A stretch of DNA of 64,000 nt from Mycobacterium sp. (GCF_002863225.1 NZ_PKEK01000010.1:85986-149985); one strand, 5' to 3'. Counted from the first letter of the stretch, positions 50,238 through 60,842 are shown. Translations and numbers: made by a program. Notes: generated by a model not told the origin, from the letters alone.

Positions 50238-50248
50238 CTTATGAGGAA

Positions 50249-51451
50249 ATGCCGGTGACTTTGACGACCTCCGATCTACCCGTAGTTCCGCTCCGGCGTG
50301 ACGCGCGGTGTCCGCTGGCACCGCCGGCCGAATTCGAGAACTGGCGCGACGAACCGGGGTTGCGACGCGCCCTGTGGAACGGTCAGACCGTCTGGAGCAT
50401 CAGCCGCTACCAGGACATCCGCGCGGCACTGGTCGACCCCCGGTTGTCCGCCCAGACACTCCCGGAGCTCAGCACACCCTCTGAGGACGAGACCGCACCG
50501 GTCGTGTTCGCCCGCATCGACGATCCTGAGCACCACCGCCTGCGACGGATGATGACCAGCCAATTCACCTTCCGGCGCTGCGAGGCGATGCGGCCGCAGA
50601 TTCAACAGCTGGTCGACCACTATCTGGACGCGATGATCGACGCCGGCCCGCCCGCCGAAATCGTCCGCGACTTCGCCCTGCCGGTGCCGTCCCAGGTGAT
50701 CGCCCTGCTCCTGGGCGTCCCACCCGAAGACCTCGACCTGTTCCAGCACAACACCGCCGCCGGACTGGACGTCAACTCGACCGAAGAGCAACGGGTACAG
50801 GGCTTCGCCGAGATGTACCTCTACATCCAGGAGTTGGTGGGACGCAAAGAGCGCGATCCCGGTGACGACCTGATCAGCCGGTTGCTGACCGACTATGTCG
50901 CGACCGGTCAACTCACCCGCGACACCGTCGCCGTCAACGCCGTGATCATGATGCAGGCCGGCCACGAGACCACCGCAAACATGATCTCGTTGGGAACCGT
51001 TGCGCTGCTTGAACACCCGGATGCCTACCGGACGCTCGGACAGACCGACGACACCACCGTCGTGGCGCGCGCCGTCGAGGAGCTGATGCGGTATCTCAGC
51101 ATCGTGCATGCTCAAGTCGATCGCATCGCGACCGAGGATCTGACCATCGGCGGTCAACTGATCCGCGCCGGGGAGCGGGTGTTGATGAACCTGCCCGCCG
51201 GGAATTGGGACACCGAGTTCGCCGGGTGCCCGGAGAAGTTCGACATCGACCGAAATGTTCGCGGCCACATCGCTTTCGGCTACGGCACCCATCAGTGTAT
51301 CGGCGCCAATCTGGCCAGAGTCGAGATGCAGGTGGCCTTCTCGACGTTGGCCCGTCGGCTGCCGGGACTGCGGCTGGCGGTGCCGCCCGAGGAGCTGAAA
51401 TTCAAGGATGCCGACATCTACGGCATGAAAGAGCTGCCGGTCACCTGGTGA
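50249..51451 (+). CDS. Cytochrome P450
   Basis: GHETTANMI; EELMRYLS; HIAFGYGTHQCIGANLAR heme-binding motif. Confidence 0.95.
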   Translation: MPVTLTTSDLPVVPLRRDARCPLAPPAEFENWRDEPGLRRALWNGQTVWSISRYQDIRAALVDPRLSAQTLPELSTPSEDETAPVVFARIDDPEHHRLRRMMTSQFTFRRCEAMRPQIQQLVDHYLDAMIDAGPPAEIVRDFALPVPSQVIALLLGVPPEDLDLFQHNTAAGLDVNSTEEQRVQGFAEMYLYIQELVGRKERDPGDDLISRLLTDYVATGQLTRDTVAVNAVIMMQAGHETTANMISLGTVALLEHPDAYRTLGQTDDTTVVARAVEELMRYLSIVHAQVDRIATEDLTIGGQLIRAGERVLMNLPAGNWDTEFAGCPEKFDIDRNVRGHIAFGYGTHQCIGANLARVEMQVAFSTLARRLPGLRLAVPPEELKFKDADIYGMKELPVTW

Positions 51452-52416
51452 GCAACGACATGCGGTTCGACGATCAGGTCGCGGTAATCACCGGCGCGGG
51501 TGGCGGTTTGGGCATGCAGTACGCGTTGCTACTCGCCTCGCGCGGCGCCCGGGTGGTCGTCAACGACACCGGTGGCTCGGTCACGGGTTCGGGGACGAAC
51601 GTCGGCACCGCCGGCGCCGCCGTCGAGGAGATCCGCCGTCGCGGCGGCGAGGCGGTCGCCGACACTCACAGCGTGGCCACACCCGAAGGCGGCCAGGCGA
51701 TCATCGACACCGCGGTGGACACCTGGGGTCGGGTGGACATCGTGATCAACAACGCCGGCATCGTCCGGGACGCGCCGTTCCAGGACATGACCGCCGATCG
51801 CCTCGATCCGTTGGTGGATGTGCACCTCAAAGGTGCGTTCAACGTATCCCGACCGGCCTGGAACGTGATGCGCGAGCGGGGCTACGGACGCATCGTGAAC
51901 ACCTGCTCGGCGGCCGGATTACTCGGCGCCGAACGGATGAGCAACTACGGCGCGGCCAAGACCGGACTGGTCGGACTGACCCGGGTTCTTGCCGCCGAAG
52001 GCGCCGAGCGCGACATCAAGGTGAACGCGATCGCTCCGATCGCCTACACCCGGATGCTGGCACAGTCCGTCGAGTCGGCCGGCCAACCCACCGATGCAGC
52101 CGCGCAGGCGGTGCTCGATGACCTTGTGGCGCAATATCTTCAGAAGCTCGAGCCGGGCCTGGTGGCACCGGTCGCGGCTTTCCTGACGCACCGGGACTGC
52201 CCGGTCTCCGGTGAGATCTACACCGTGGGCGCCGGCCACGTCGCCCGATTCTTCATCGGCAGGACCAAAGGGTTCTACAGCCCGGCGCTGTCGGTCGAGC
52301 AGGTACGCGATCACCTCGACGAGATCCGGGACGAGACAGGCTATTCGGTGCCCGGTGGACCCGGCGACGAGATGGCCGAACTGTTCGCCACCATCATGGC
52401 GAACCAACCGGACTGA
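51448..52416 (+). CDS. SDR family oxidoreductase
   Basis: DDQVAVITGAGGGLGMQYALLLASRGARVVVND; YGAAKTGLVG; GTGA overlap with P450. Confidence 0.88.
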   Translation: MSNDMRFDDQVAVITGAGGGLGMQYALLLASRGARVVVNDTGGSVTGSGTNVGTAGAAVEEIRRRGGEAVADTHSVATPEGGQAIIDTAVDTWGRVDIVINNAGIVRDAPFQDMTADRLDPLVDVHLKGAFNVSRPAWNVMRERGYGRIVNTCSAAGLLGAERMSNYGAAKTGLVGLTRVLAAEGAERDIKVNAIAPIAYTRMLAQSVESAGQPTDAAAQAVLDDLVAQYLQKLEPGLVAPVAAFLTHRDCPVSGEIYTVGAGHVARFFIGRTKGFYSPALSVEQVRDHLDEIRDETGYSVPGGPGDEMAELFATIMANQPD

Positions 52417-52419
52417 GGA

Positions 52420-53136
52420 CTACAGGTGACTGGCCGCGAAGTCGGCCGCCTGCTGCGTCATTCCGTTGGCCCCGTAGGTGGTGTGCGCGAAACTCGGTAA
52501 CCCACCGGGATCGCCGTTGCAGATGGTGTCGCCGTCTGCGCACAGGTCCAGCGTCTTCGGCGCATACAGCGGGCCGATCGTGACCACCGGGGCTCCATAG
52601 TTCTGCAGCCACTGCGGCGACGGCTTGCCGAACAACGTCACCGCGGCAACGTGGTTGGCGACCTCCGCCGGCATCGGTTTGGGTACGAACGAGCGGTACT
52701 CCGCCGGGACCGCGTCGGGAACCGAGGCCGAGGTGGTGAATCCCGCCACCACCGCGCCCTGGGAGTACCCGCCGAGCACGATCCGGGTTTTGGGGCATGT
52801 CGCCGCGGTGGCCTCGATGTGATTGCTGGCGTCGGCGATCCCGTCGACCACACTGCGGGCGAACTCGATGCGATCGGAGAAATTACTGCTGGCTTCGTAG
52901 TTGACCGGATACACCTCGAGCGATTTGGGACCGATGGCGGTGCGCAGCGCATCGACGAACGGCTCCCCGATGCCACCGACTCCGGGCGGCTCGCTGGTGC
53001 CGCGGGCGAACACCGCCTCGACGTCCGGACAGGGTTGTGCGGCGGCGATGGGCGCCGGTGCATTGAGCAACCCGCCGATCATCACCAGGGCGGCAAAAAG
53101 GACACGGCCGATCAGGCTGAAGGACATGGTCCCCAT
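52420..53136 (-). CDS. Cutinase family esterase
   Basis: Signal peptide; PDVEAVFARGTSEPPGVG; LGGYSQGAVV. Confidence 0.93.
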   Translation of the reverse strand: MGTMSFSLIGRVLFAALVMIGGLLNAPAPIAAAQPCPDVEAVFARGTSEPPGVGGIGEPFVDALRTAIGPKSLEVYPVNYEASSNFSDRIEFARSVVDGIADASNHIEATAATCPKTRIVLGGYSQGAVVAGFTTSASVPDAVPAEYRSFVPKPMPAEVANHVAAVTLFGKPSPQWLQNYGAPVVTIGPLYAPKTLDLCADGDTICNGDPGGLPSFAHTTYGANGMTQQAADFAASHL

Positions 53137-53194
53137 TCTGGCGTAAAGAACGCGAACGTGCCGTTGGCGCAGGACCGCGGCGTGACGAACCGGA

Positions 53195-53593
53195 CTACGA
53201 GCCGTCGTCCGACTGCGCTTCCCCGGAGCGGTCCAGGACGCTGACCGCGATGCCGTAGGGCAGGAATCGGACCTTGCGGGTCGAGTCGGTGTTGTTCTGG
53301 TTGGCGCGCAGGGCGTCGAGTTCGCTGGCGTAGACCTCTTCGACGCGTGCGCCGCCGTCGGCGCTCACGGTGTAGATCGCCCACACCCCGTCGCCGGCTT
53401 CGCCCGCTGTTTCCGGCCTGGTCCGGGTGCGCCGCGCCAGGTCCTCGAAGACCGACGACCATCCGGCCCGGTCACTGGGCATGGTGAAGAACCGGCCGAC
53501 GCCCTCGAACGCCTCACGAAGGCCCTCGGTCGCGTCACGGATCACATGCTCGAAGTCTTCCGGTTCGAATCCGAACCGACCGTTGTCATCCAT
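53195..53593 (-). CDS. Hypothetical protein
   Basis: MDDNGRFGFEPEDFEHVIRDATEGLREAFEGVGRFF; downstream of 53661-55691 in same orientation. Confidence 0.65.
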   Translation of the reverse strand: MDDNGRFGFEPEDFEHVIRDATEGLREAFEGVGRFFTMPSDRAGWSSVFEDLARRTRTRPETAGEAGDGVWAIYTVSADGGARVEEVYASELDALRANQNNTDSTRKVRFLPYGIAVSVLDRSGEAQSDDGS

Positions 53594-53660
53594 CGCAGCC
53601 TCCTGGCAGCTCACCGGGCAATACACCCAGTGTGCGCATTACCGACGGCTCGCGCCACGT

Positions 53661-55691
53661 CTAGTAGCCGTAACCGGGCCCCGGGTAAGAATTCTGCGGC
53701 ATGTAGGGGTTCGGCTGATACGGATTCTGCTGGTAGGGGCCCTGCGAATACGGGTTCTGGGGCTGGTACGGGCTTTGCGGCTGCTGGTTCGCACCGGCCT
53801 GGCCCTCCGGAACCTGGACCGGGATCGGCACCGGCACGAACGGCAGGTTCAGATACGTCGTCGTCATCGTCGGCGATGGCGGGACGCTCGACGACGGCGG
53901 CGGTGGCGGTGGCGGCGTGCTCGGGGTGGTGCTGGTGGCCTGCGGCGTGGTCGTCACCGGCTGCGGAACGGTGGTGGTGGCCTGCGCCGTGGTCCGCGGC
54001 GGGGGTGGCGGGGGCGGCGGCACGTACGTCTCGGACGGCGGCGGAGGCGGCGGCAGCTCGCTGGTCGGTGGCGGCGCGACGCTCGACGGCGGCTCGGCGC
54101 TCGGCGGCGGAGGCGGACTCGACGACGGTGGTTGCGAGGTCAGCGGTGGCGGCGGCGCGTTGGTGGTGCTGCTCGGCAGGGTCGGCGCCCGGTCGCTGCT
54201 GGTGAGGGTGAATGCAACCCCACCGATCGCGACCATCGACGTCAGCGCCGCGAGGCCCAGGAACAGCTGCGGTAGGCGTCTGCCCCGGGCCCGCACCACG
54301 TCTGGTGGCTGGTACCTGGGCAACTGCATCAGTTGCGACGGTGTCGCCCGGTTGTCGTCGGGATCGTAGGGCTCACCGGTGTACACGACCGGCTCGTCGT
54401 CGGAATCGTCGGCCTGCGACCAGGCCAGCTCGGTCAGCCTTTCGGATGGGTCGTCGAACAGCGCGCCGGCGGTGGGGATGTCGAAGGTCCCGGTCGACGC
54501 GCCGAACGTGCCGGTGGACGCTCCCAGCGCATCGGTGGGCGCCAGGAAGCCGCCGGTGGTGGCGAGCCCGCCGGTCTGCGTGGCGAAGCCACCGGTCGAC
54601 GCGCCCACCAGCGCCGCGATCGTCGTTTCCTCGCGTTCTTCACCGCGCTGCTCGAGCGGCTGGCGCGCCGACAGCTTGACCGCGCCGACGGCGGTCGCCA
54701 GTCCGGGCTGGTTGGCGGTGATCACCGATGCCTTGGTGTGCGACGAAACCCGCTGAGCGACAACGGGAATCTTCGCCGTGCCACCGGCCATCGCGACGGC
54801 CGCCAGGTCTTTGCTACGAATCCTGTTGCGGCGCAACATTTCGTCGAACGCGTCGAACAAACCGTCAAGCTGTCCTGCGATCATACTGTCGAACTCCGCC
54901 CGGGTGATCTCCAGGCGGCTGCGCCGGCCGGGCAGATCGAGGCTCAACTCGGTGGTGTCCTCGACGGAGAGTCGCTCCTTGGCGAGCCGGCACTCGTCCC
55001 GCAGGCCGGAGAATTGGCCGACCAGCGCGGTGCCGGCGGTGTCGAGACTGCCATGGCCCGCACTGTCCAGTGCGTGCAACATCAACGCCTCGTCGAGCAG
55101 GTCACCGGAGAAGTCTTCGTAACGTACGGTGTCCGCGATCGGCGTGAAGTCCGACGCGGCATCGGCCAGGGTGATACTGGTACCGCTACCGCCGAAATCA
55201 AGCAGTGCCACAACACCTTTGGCAGGCAGTCGAGAATCCGAGTTCAGCGCGGTCAGGGCGGCGACGGAGTCTGGCACGATCCGTGGTGCGATCCCGCCAT
55301 GGACGAAGTCCGCGTGGGTGTCCAACGCGGCCTGCATGCCGCGAAGTGCGTCCGCGCCCCAGTGCGCCGGCACGGCCAACGTGATGTTCGACGTCGCAGC
55401 GTCACCGCCGGTCTCGTTGATCAGGGCATCCAGGGCTTCGACGAGCAGCAGCGACGGGTCATGGGTCGAACCGTCAGCCGACTTCATCGGCGTCGAACCG
55501 CCGACTCGCTCGACGAAGCCCGTCATCAGCGTTCCGGTGTCAATCGCATCCGGATCATGTTCGGGCACACCGAGTTCCGGCGCGCGGTCCGGGAATACCG
55601 TCAGGACGGCGCGACGTGACACGGGCGGGTTACCGCTGCGGACCGCAACTAGATTGGTGGTCCCGATCGATAACCCCAACGGGTCATACAT
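53661..55691 (-). CDS. Hsp70-like ATPase-fold protein with TM helix and Pro-rich tail (Rv0312-like)
   Basis: MYDPLGLSIGTTNLVAVRSG; AVAMAGGTAKIPVVAQRVS; P/S-rich tail. Confidence 0.85.
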   Translation of the reverse strand: MYDPLGLSIGTTNLVAVRSGNPPVSRRAVLTVFPDRAPELGVPEHDPDAIDTGTLMTGFVERVGGSTPMKSADGSTHDPSLLLVEALDALINETGGDAATSNITLAVPAHWGADALRGMQAALDTHADFVHGGIAPRIVPDSVAALTALNSDSRLPAKGVVALLDFGGSGTSITLADAASDFTPIADTVRYEDFSGDLLDEALMLHALDSAGHGSLDTAGTALVGQFSGLRDECRLAKERLSVEDTTELSLDLPGRRSRLEITRAEFDSMIAGQLDGLFDAFDEMLRRNRIRSKDLAAVAMAGGTAKIPVVAQRVSSHTKASVITANQPGLATAVGAVKLSARQPLEQRGEEREETTIAALVGASTGGFATQTGGLATTGGFLAPTDALGASTGTFGASTGTFDIPTAGALFDDPSERLTELAWSQADDSDDEPVVYTGEPYDPDDNRATPSQLMQLPRYQPPDVVRARGRRLPQLFLGLAALTSMVAIGGVAFTLTSSDRAPTLPSSTTNAPPPPLTSQPPSSSPPPPPSAEPPSSVAPPPTSELPPPPPPSETYVPPPPPPPPRTTAQATTTVPQPVTTTPQATSTTPSTPPPPPPPSSSVPPSPTMTTTYLNLPFVPVPIPVQVPEGQAGANQQPQSPYQPQNPYSQGPYQQNPYQPNPYMPQNSYPGPGYGY

Positions 55692-55844
55692 AACTCAAAT
55701 ACTTTCGTCGACAGCGTTCGGTGGCCAGCGTCAACGATAACGGCGGGGCACGCAACGGCCATCGGCCACAACATCATCGGTATCCGGTCGATGCGGTTGC
55801 GTCACCGAAGTGAGACAGCCGACGCCTTGACAGATCGCGGCGCG

Positions 55845-57071
55845 CTAAACCACGGTCAGTGGCAGCGATTGGCGCGGCTGGAATTCGAAGGTCGCCCCGC
55901 CGCTGACTTTGGCGACCGCAACTTCAGAAAATTCCTTGGCCGCAGTGTCGGTCTCGACAAGCTCGACGGTCCACTCTGTGCTGGTGCCGCTCACCCGGAC
56001 TTCGACGCGCGGGTCGACCGCGGTCGCAATCGCCTGCAACGGCTGAACCGAATCGGGCGAACACAGAGAGATCCAGGCAGCGTCGTCGTGCGCCGGCGAC
56101 TTGTGCACCGTCAACACATCACTCACGTCGGCGTTGACGTACCCCAGCGGATTGAACAGCGGATGCAGCTCGAAAACCTGGCGTATGCCGTCGATTCCGG
56201 CGGGCAGATCGAGGGCCCGGTGGATACGTTCGGCGCCGAGTCCGGCAACACCGGTCAATCCTCGCGTGCAGATCGAGTCGGCCAGCTCGATGTTCGACCC
56301 CGCGCGTGCCCGCACCGCGATCGCAAAGGACAGGTAGAGCAGATGCATCTGCAGGCAGACTTCGTCGGCCATCCGCACCAGCGCCGAGTGCGAGTATGCG
56401 GCGAAGTCGAAGTCCGACACCACCGGGCCCGTGTAGTCGGCCAGTCCTTCGTCGGAAGCGTCGATCGCATCGAGTTCCCAACGGGCAGCTCGCGTTTCGG
56501 CAACTATGTCGAGTGCCGGGATGCCTTCGACCGGCGGATAGGACTCGTCGATGATCACCGTCCAGGCGCAGTGTGGGTGCCGGTCCGACGGCGTTCGTGG
56601 GGGGCGGTGGATTGGGCGCACCTGAGCCCTCGCGTTGGTCGCCACCGCGGTGGCGTCGAACGTCGGGTCCTCGATGGTGTGGCACATCCCGAAGACGTAG
56701 TCGGGACCCATCGGCTCGACGTCGAGCAGCGCACCGCAGTGGTCGAGATGGAACTCGCCGTGCCAGCGGTCGTGGATGGTGTACCGGAAGTCCATGAACT
56801 GCGGCGGCGCCCCGATGTCGAGCTGCAGGCCTTTGAAGATCGTGAATACGTCGACACCCTCGTATTGCAGGGCGCGCTGCATGCGGCGCGTGTAGATCGG
56901 GCTGGCACCGGCCCACTCCTCGATGGCGATCTGCACCATCTCGTCACGCCCGAACTCCTGTATGCACCAAGCCATTCCAGAGCGGTCGATCATCTGTCCG
57001 ATCAGCAGCAGCTCGGGAAGCAGCGTCGCGAGCTGGTCGCGGGTCAACTGGGCGTAGCGGGATCGGCTCAC
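55845..57071 (-). CDS. Conserved hypothetical protein (possible small-molecule metabolism)
   Basis: Intact 408-aa ORF, adjacent to divergent TetR. Confidence 0.6.
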   Translation of the reverse strand: MSRSRYAQLTRDQLATLLPELLLIGQMIDRSGMAWCIQEFGRDEMVQIAIEEWAGASPIYTRRMQRALQYEGVDVFTIFKGLQLDIGAPPQFMDFRYTIHDRWHGEFHLDHCGALLDVEPMGPDYVFGMCHTIEDPTFDATAVATNARAQVRPIHRPPRTPSDRHPHCAWTVIIDESYPPVEGIPALDIVAETRAARWELDAIDASDEGLADYTGPVVSDFDFAAYSHSALVRMADEVCLQMHLLYLSFAIAVRARAGSNIELADSICTRGLTGVAGLGAERIHRALDLPAGIDGIRQVFELHPLFNPLGYVNADVSDVLTVHKSPAHDDAAWISLCSPDSVQPLQAIATAVDPRVEVRVSGTSTEWTVELVETDTAAKEFSEVAVAKVSGGATFEFQPRQSLPLTVV

Positions 57072-57088
57072 CGCCCAAAAATAGATCC

Positions 57089-57105
57089 GACTATGTTATA
57101 AAGTC
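57089..57105. promoter_or_regulatory. Inverted repeat GACT-N9-AGTC, candidate operator
   Basis: gactatgttataaagtc in the 38-bp intergenic between divergent genes. Confidence 0.35.
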
Positions 57106-57109
57106 AACA

Positions 57110-57721
57110 ATGTCCATCGCCGCAGGCCAGAAGGCCCGAACGCCCGCCAGTCCCACCCGGCGGACGAGTGCGCCACGCAAACGTGGCGACGACACCCGCG
57201 CGAAGATCATCGACGAGACCGTCCGCTGCATCGTCGAGGAGGGGTTCGGCGCCGCGACCGCGAAGCATGTCGCCGAACGCGCCGGGGTCACCTGGGGGGT
57301 GATCCAGTATCACTTCGGCGACCGCAACGGATTGTTGATGGCCGTCGTCGACGACGGCGTGGCCAGACTGCTGGGCAGCCTCTCGTCGACCGACGTGAGC
57401 GCGCTGCCGATGCGTGAGCGCATCGAGGTCGTCGTCGACACCGCTTGGGCTTGCTACAGCAGCCCGACGTCGATGGCGGCCTTCGAGATCCTGCGGGCCA
57501 ACCGCGAAGGCTCGTCGCGGCAGCACTTGCTCGAGATGAACGCCGCGATCAGTCAGCTGGGTCGTCTGATCACCGAAGACCCAGCGAATGACGGTGTCGC
57601 CGAGGTCATCTGGGCCACGCTACGCGGGGTTGTGCTGGCGCAGATGATCGTCGGGGTGCCGGTGGACTGGCAACGGGAGCGGCGGGCGCTGATCGAGATG
57701 GTCACCCACTATTTGCGCTGA
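57110..57721 (+). CDS. TetR family regulator (paralogous HTH to 23580-24182)
   Basis: RCIVEEGFGAATAKHVAERAGVTWGVIQYHFGDRNGLL. Confidence 0.9.
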   Translation: MSIAAGQKARTPASPTRRTSAPRKRGDDTRAKIIDETVRCIVEEGFGAATAKHVAERAGVTWGVIQYHFGDRNGLLMAVVDDGVARLLGSLSSTDVSALPMRERIEVVVDTAWACYSSPTSMAAFEILRANREGSSRQHLLEMNAAISQLGRLITEDPANDGVAEVIWATLRGVVLAQMIVGVPVDWQRERRALIEMVTHYLR

Positions 57722-57724
57722 AGG

Positions 57725-59422
57725 TCAACCGGGAATCTTCGCGGCGATCCCATGCAGGATGTCCAGAGCCTGTTCGGCAACGTCGTAGCGGCACGCTGAG
57801 ACGTCGACCGCGACGTTGTTGCGCACGGCAAGGGCGCGCTGGCATTGCATACCGCCGCCGTCCTTCAGGGTCTGCGTCATGACCATCGCGCCATCCATGT
57901 CGGCGGGGGTGCCGGCCGTCCACAACTGCGGCGTCGGCGGGGCCGGGAATGTCAGCGTCAGTGTGCGTCCGGAGCAGCTGGCCCATTGCGATTGCTGGTC
58001 GGCGAACAGCTTTTTCGCGGCTTCGGCATCAGGGAAGCTGATCACCGCCTGGATCACGGCGTAGATGCGCGGGCCTTCGCCGGCGTTCCGCAGCGCCTGC
58101 GAACGGACACCGGTCCACCCGGCGTCGGCATAGACCAGATGCTGCGCCGGTGCCATCACGCCGATGCAGTCTTTCTGCAGCAGCTTCTCGGAGTCGTCGA
58201 TCACCGAGTCCGCGAACGACTCCTGGACCAGTTCGGCCGCCCCGACCATTCCGGCCACTCGCTCCGGCGACAGCAGCAGACCCGACAGCGCGGTGCTGTT
58301 CAGCGGACCGGTGGGAGCCGCGGCGCTGGTGGTACTGGACGGTGGTGACGAAACATCATCGTGCGAACGAGATTTCGCGTTCAGCACGGCAACGGCGACC
58401 ACCGCGACGACGACGGTGACGATGGCGCCGATCACCGCGGCTAACCGCGGGCCTCGCCGCGTGGGCGGCGGCAGCGGCGGCGGCCGGTAGAACCCGAGCG
58501 GGGCAGTGGCCGAGTACGGTCCCGTCCCCCACGGCGTCGGGCCCTCGCCGGGCGGCGGCAGACGCCATGGAGCCGTCGTCGAGCCCGTGTGCTCGTTGAG
58601 TGCAGCGGCGGCCGCGTCGGCGAGGGCCCGCGCCGAGGTGAAACGCAGCGTCGGGTCCTTGGCCATCGCGGTTGCGATCACCTGGTCCAGTTGCGGTGAC
58701 AGACCGGGCACCACGTCGGTGACCCGCGGCGGGGGTGCGTGCAGATGCGCCGCCACCACCGCTGCGGACCCGTTCGTGGTCGGATACGGCGCCCGTCCGG
58801 TCAGCAGACGAAACAGCGTGCAGGCCAACGAATACAGATCAGCGCGGCCGTCGAAAGGCTGCCCGGCCAGCACCTCCGGCGCCGCGTAGGCGACCGTCGC
58901 CGTGACCGATCCGGTGATAGTCAGCCCCGCATCGTCCAGCGCACGCGCAATACCGAAGTCGCCCAACAACACCCGCTCCTCCGGGCCGATCGGCCCGGAC
59001 AGCAGGAAATTGGCCGGCTTGATGTCGCGATGCACCACACCTCGTTGATGGGCATAGTCGAGGGCTTTGGCGACCTCGCCGACGATGTGCACCGCGCGCG
59101 CCGGCGTCATGGTGCCGGCTTTCAGCGCGGCGTTCGCGTCGGTGCCGTCGACGTACTGCATGGCAATCCACAACTGGCCTTCGAACTCACCGCGCTGGTG
59201 GATCGACACGATGTTGGGATGATCCAGCGCCGCGGCCACTTCGGCTTCCCGGATGAATCGTGCGCGAAAGTCCACGTCGCTCGACAGCTCGGGGTTGAGC
59301 ACCTTCAGCGCTTCGCTACGCGGCAGATCGGGGTTGCGAGCCAGGTAGACCGTGCCCATTCCGCCGCCACCCAGAACCCGTTCGATCTGGTATCCGGCGA
59401 AGATCGAACCGGGGCTCAGCAT
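57725..59422 (-). CDS. Ser/Thr protein kinase with extracellular PknH-like sensor domain (PknF/PknH type)
   Basis: VVHRDIKPANFLL; GDFGIARALDDAG; TM AVIGAIVTVVVAVVAVAVLNA; Cys-containing sensor domain. Confidence 0.93.
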   Translation of the reverse strand: MLSPGSIFAGYQIERVLGGGGMGTVYLARNPDLPRSEALKVLNPELSSDVDFRARFIREAEVAAALDHPNIVSIHQRGEFEGQLWIAMQYVDGTDANAALKAGTMTPARAVHIVGEVAKALDYAHQRGVVHRDIKPANFLLSGPIGPEERVLLGDFGIARALDDAGLTITGSVTATVAYAAPEVLAGQPFDGRADLYSLACTLFRLLTGRAPYPTTNGSAAVVAAHLHAPPPRVTDVVPGLSPQLDQVIATAMAKDPTLRFTSARALADAAAAALNEHTGSTTAPWRLPPPGEGPTPWGTGPYSATAPLGFYRPPPLPPPTRRGPRLAAVIGAIVTVVVAVVAVAVLNAKSRSHDDVSSPPSSTTSAAAPTGPLNSTALSGLLLSPERVAGMVGAAELVQESFADSVIDDSEKLLQKDCIGVMAPAQHLVYADAGWTGVRSQALRNAGEGPRIYAVIQAVISFPDAEAAKKLFADQQSQWASCSGRTLTLTFPAPPTPQLWTAGTPADMDGAMVMTQTLKDGGGMQCQRALAVRNNVAVDVSACRYDVAEQALDILHGIAAKIPG

Positions 59423-59521
59423 GGTGGCGTGTGTCCTTTATTTCGACCCGGTGATGGCAGCCAGCCGAAGATAGTCTCCGTTGCCCGGAGAATACCCGCA
59501 GGCATGTGCTGCAATGACGAG

Positions 59522-60007
59522 ATGAGCTCCCAACGTCACGACGCCTGGCTCGCCGACGTCACCGCGATAGAAACCGTCAAGTACCGCTATCTGCGTGGAC
59601 TGGACACCAAGCACTGGGACGACTTCGCGGACACGCTCACCGAGGACGTGGTGGGTGACTACGGGTCGTCGATGGGCGAGGAACACCACTTCACCAACCG
59701 GGCCGACCTGGTCGAGTACATGCGGTCGCAGCTCGGACCGAGTGTGATCACCGAGCATCGGGTCACGCATCCGGAGATCGAGGTCAGCGGCGACGAAGCC
59801 ACCGGCACCTGGTACCTGCAGGACCGGGTGATCGTGGCCGAGTTCGACTTCATGCTGATCGGTGCCGGGTTTTATCACGACCGGTATCGCCGGACCGCCG
59901 ACGGTTGGCGGATCAGCGCGACTGGATACGACCGGACCTACGACGCCACACTGTCGTTGAAGAACCTGGACTTCAAGCTGACCCCGGGCATCGCGCTCGC
60001 GCTGTAA
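59522..60007 (+). CDS. SnoaL-like/NTF2-like protein
   Basis: MSSQRHDAWLADVTAIETVKYRYLRGLDTKHWDDFADTL. Confidence 0.85.
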   Translation: MSSQRHDAWLADVTAIETVKYRYLRGLDTKHWDDFADTLTEDVVGDYGSSMGEEHHFTNRADLVEYMRSQLGPSVITEHRVTHPEIEVSGDEATGTWYLQDRVIVAEFDFMLIGAGFYHDRYRRTADGWRISATGYDRTYDATLSLKNLDFKLTPGIALAL

Positions 60008-60024
60008 AACGTTGGGCCCGTGAG

Positions 60025-60681
60025 TTATTGGGTGATCGCCATGACCGCGCCGGGGCGCAGCCACTGAATGACCTGCACCAGCTTGGCGTCGTCGATCGCG
60101 ACACAGCCCTCGGTCGCGCCCCCGTCGGTGGTGTGAAAGAAGAATGCCGCGCCCTTCCCAGGCTCACGATTCGGGTTCACGCCCATTACCACCGCGTGCT
60201 TGTACTGCGGGATCTGCAGGTTTTCGCTTGCTCCGGTGCTGAACGGGCACTGCGCCTTGTGACACACCTGCATGGTGTTGAAGGTGGCGCTGCCGTCGTC
60301 GCCGTTCCACCAGTGATTCGAGTCGACCTGAACGTATTGCAGACCGCCGCCGGGATTGGGCGCGGTGCCGAATGCGAAGGGGAGGGCGAAGACGCCCATC
60401 GGAGTGGCGGGATAGCCACTCTTGGCTTGCGGCGCAAGGCCCGCCGACCCGATGTGGGTGGGTATGCCTGCCTCGACCGGTTGCCAACCGGCCGCATTAC
60501 GTTGGTAGATGTCCATTTTGGCGTTCGAACCGCCGGTCCCGACAACGGAAATCACCTGGGTGGCGTTGCCTACGGACGGGGCAAACCAAGGTGCGCCGAC
60601 TGCACCCCCCTTCGGAGCTGTCGCCACGGGCACAGCCGCTGCGCACAACGCAGCGCACAGTAGACCCAGCAGTCGGCGCAC
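60025..60681 (-). CDS. Secreted L,D-transpeptidase-like (YkuD) protein
   Basis: Signal peptide RRLLGLLCAALCAAAVPVATA; FFHTTDGGATEGCVAIDDAKL. Confidence 0.8.
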   Translation of the reverse strand: MRRLLGLLCAALCAAAVPVATAPKGGAVGAPWFAPSVGNATQVISVVGTGGSNAKMDIYQRNAAGWQPVEAGIPTHIGSAGLAPQAKSGYPATPMGVFALPFAFGTAPNPGGGLQYVQVDSNHWWNGDDGSATFNTMQVCHKAQCPFSTGASENLQIPQYKHAVVMGVNPNREPGKGAAFFFHTTDGGATEGCVAIDDAKLVQVIQWLRPGAVMAITQ

Positions 60682-60842
60682 GCCCCTATCGTCGGCTCGG
60701 CCCGATCGGCAGGTCAAGTCAAGGTTTGGCCTCGATCCGGTCACCGCGGAGCCGCGGCGCACATCTCGTCACCTGTCGCCGCTGGTGCACCGATATGTTC
60801 GTAGGCATTGGCCGCCGCATCCCCGGGTATAGAAAGCGTTGG

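Noticed and set aside
54333-57101. Long plus-strand ORFs (54333-55619, 55791-57101)
   Set aside because: Antisense shadows of the Hsp70-like gene and the 408-aa conserved gene.
58739-59521. N-terminal extension of the NTF2-like ORF
   Set aside because: Antisense to the kinase domain; the ATG at 59522 gives a family-sized protein.
60372-60842. N-terminal extension of the FHA-ABC ORF
   Set aside because: Extension is antisense to the L,D-transpeptidase-like gene; the ATG at 60843 precedes a normal FHA domain.
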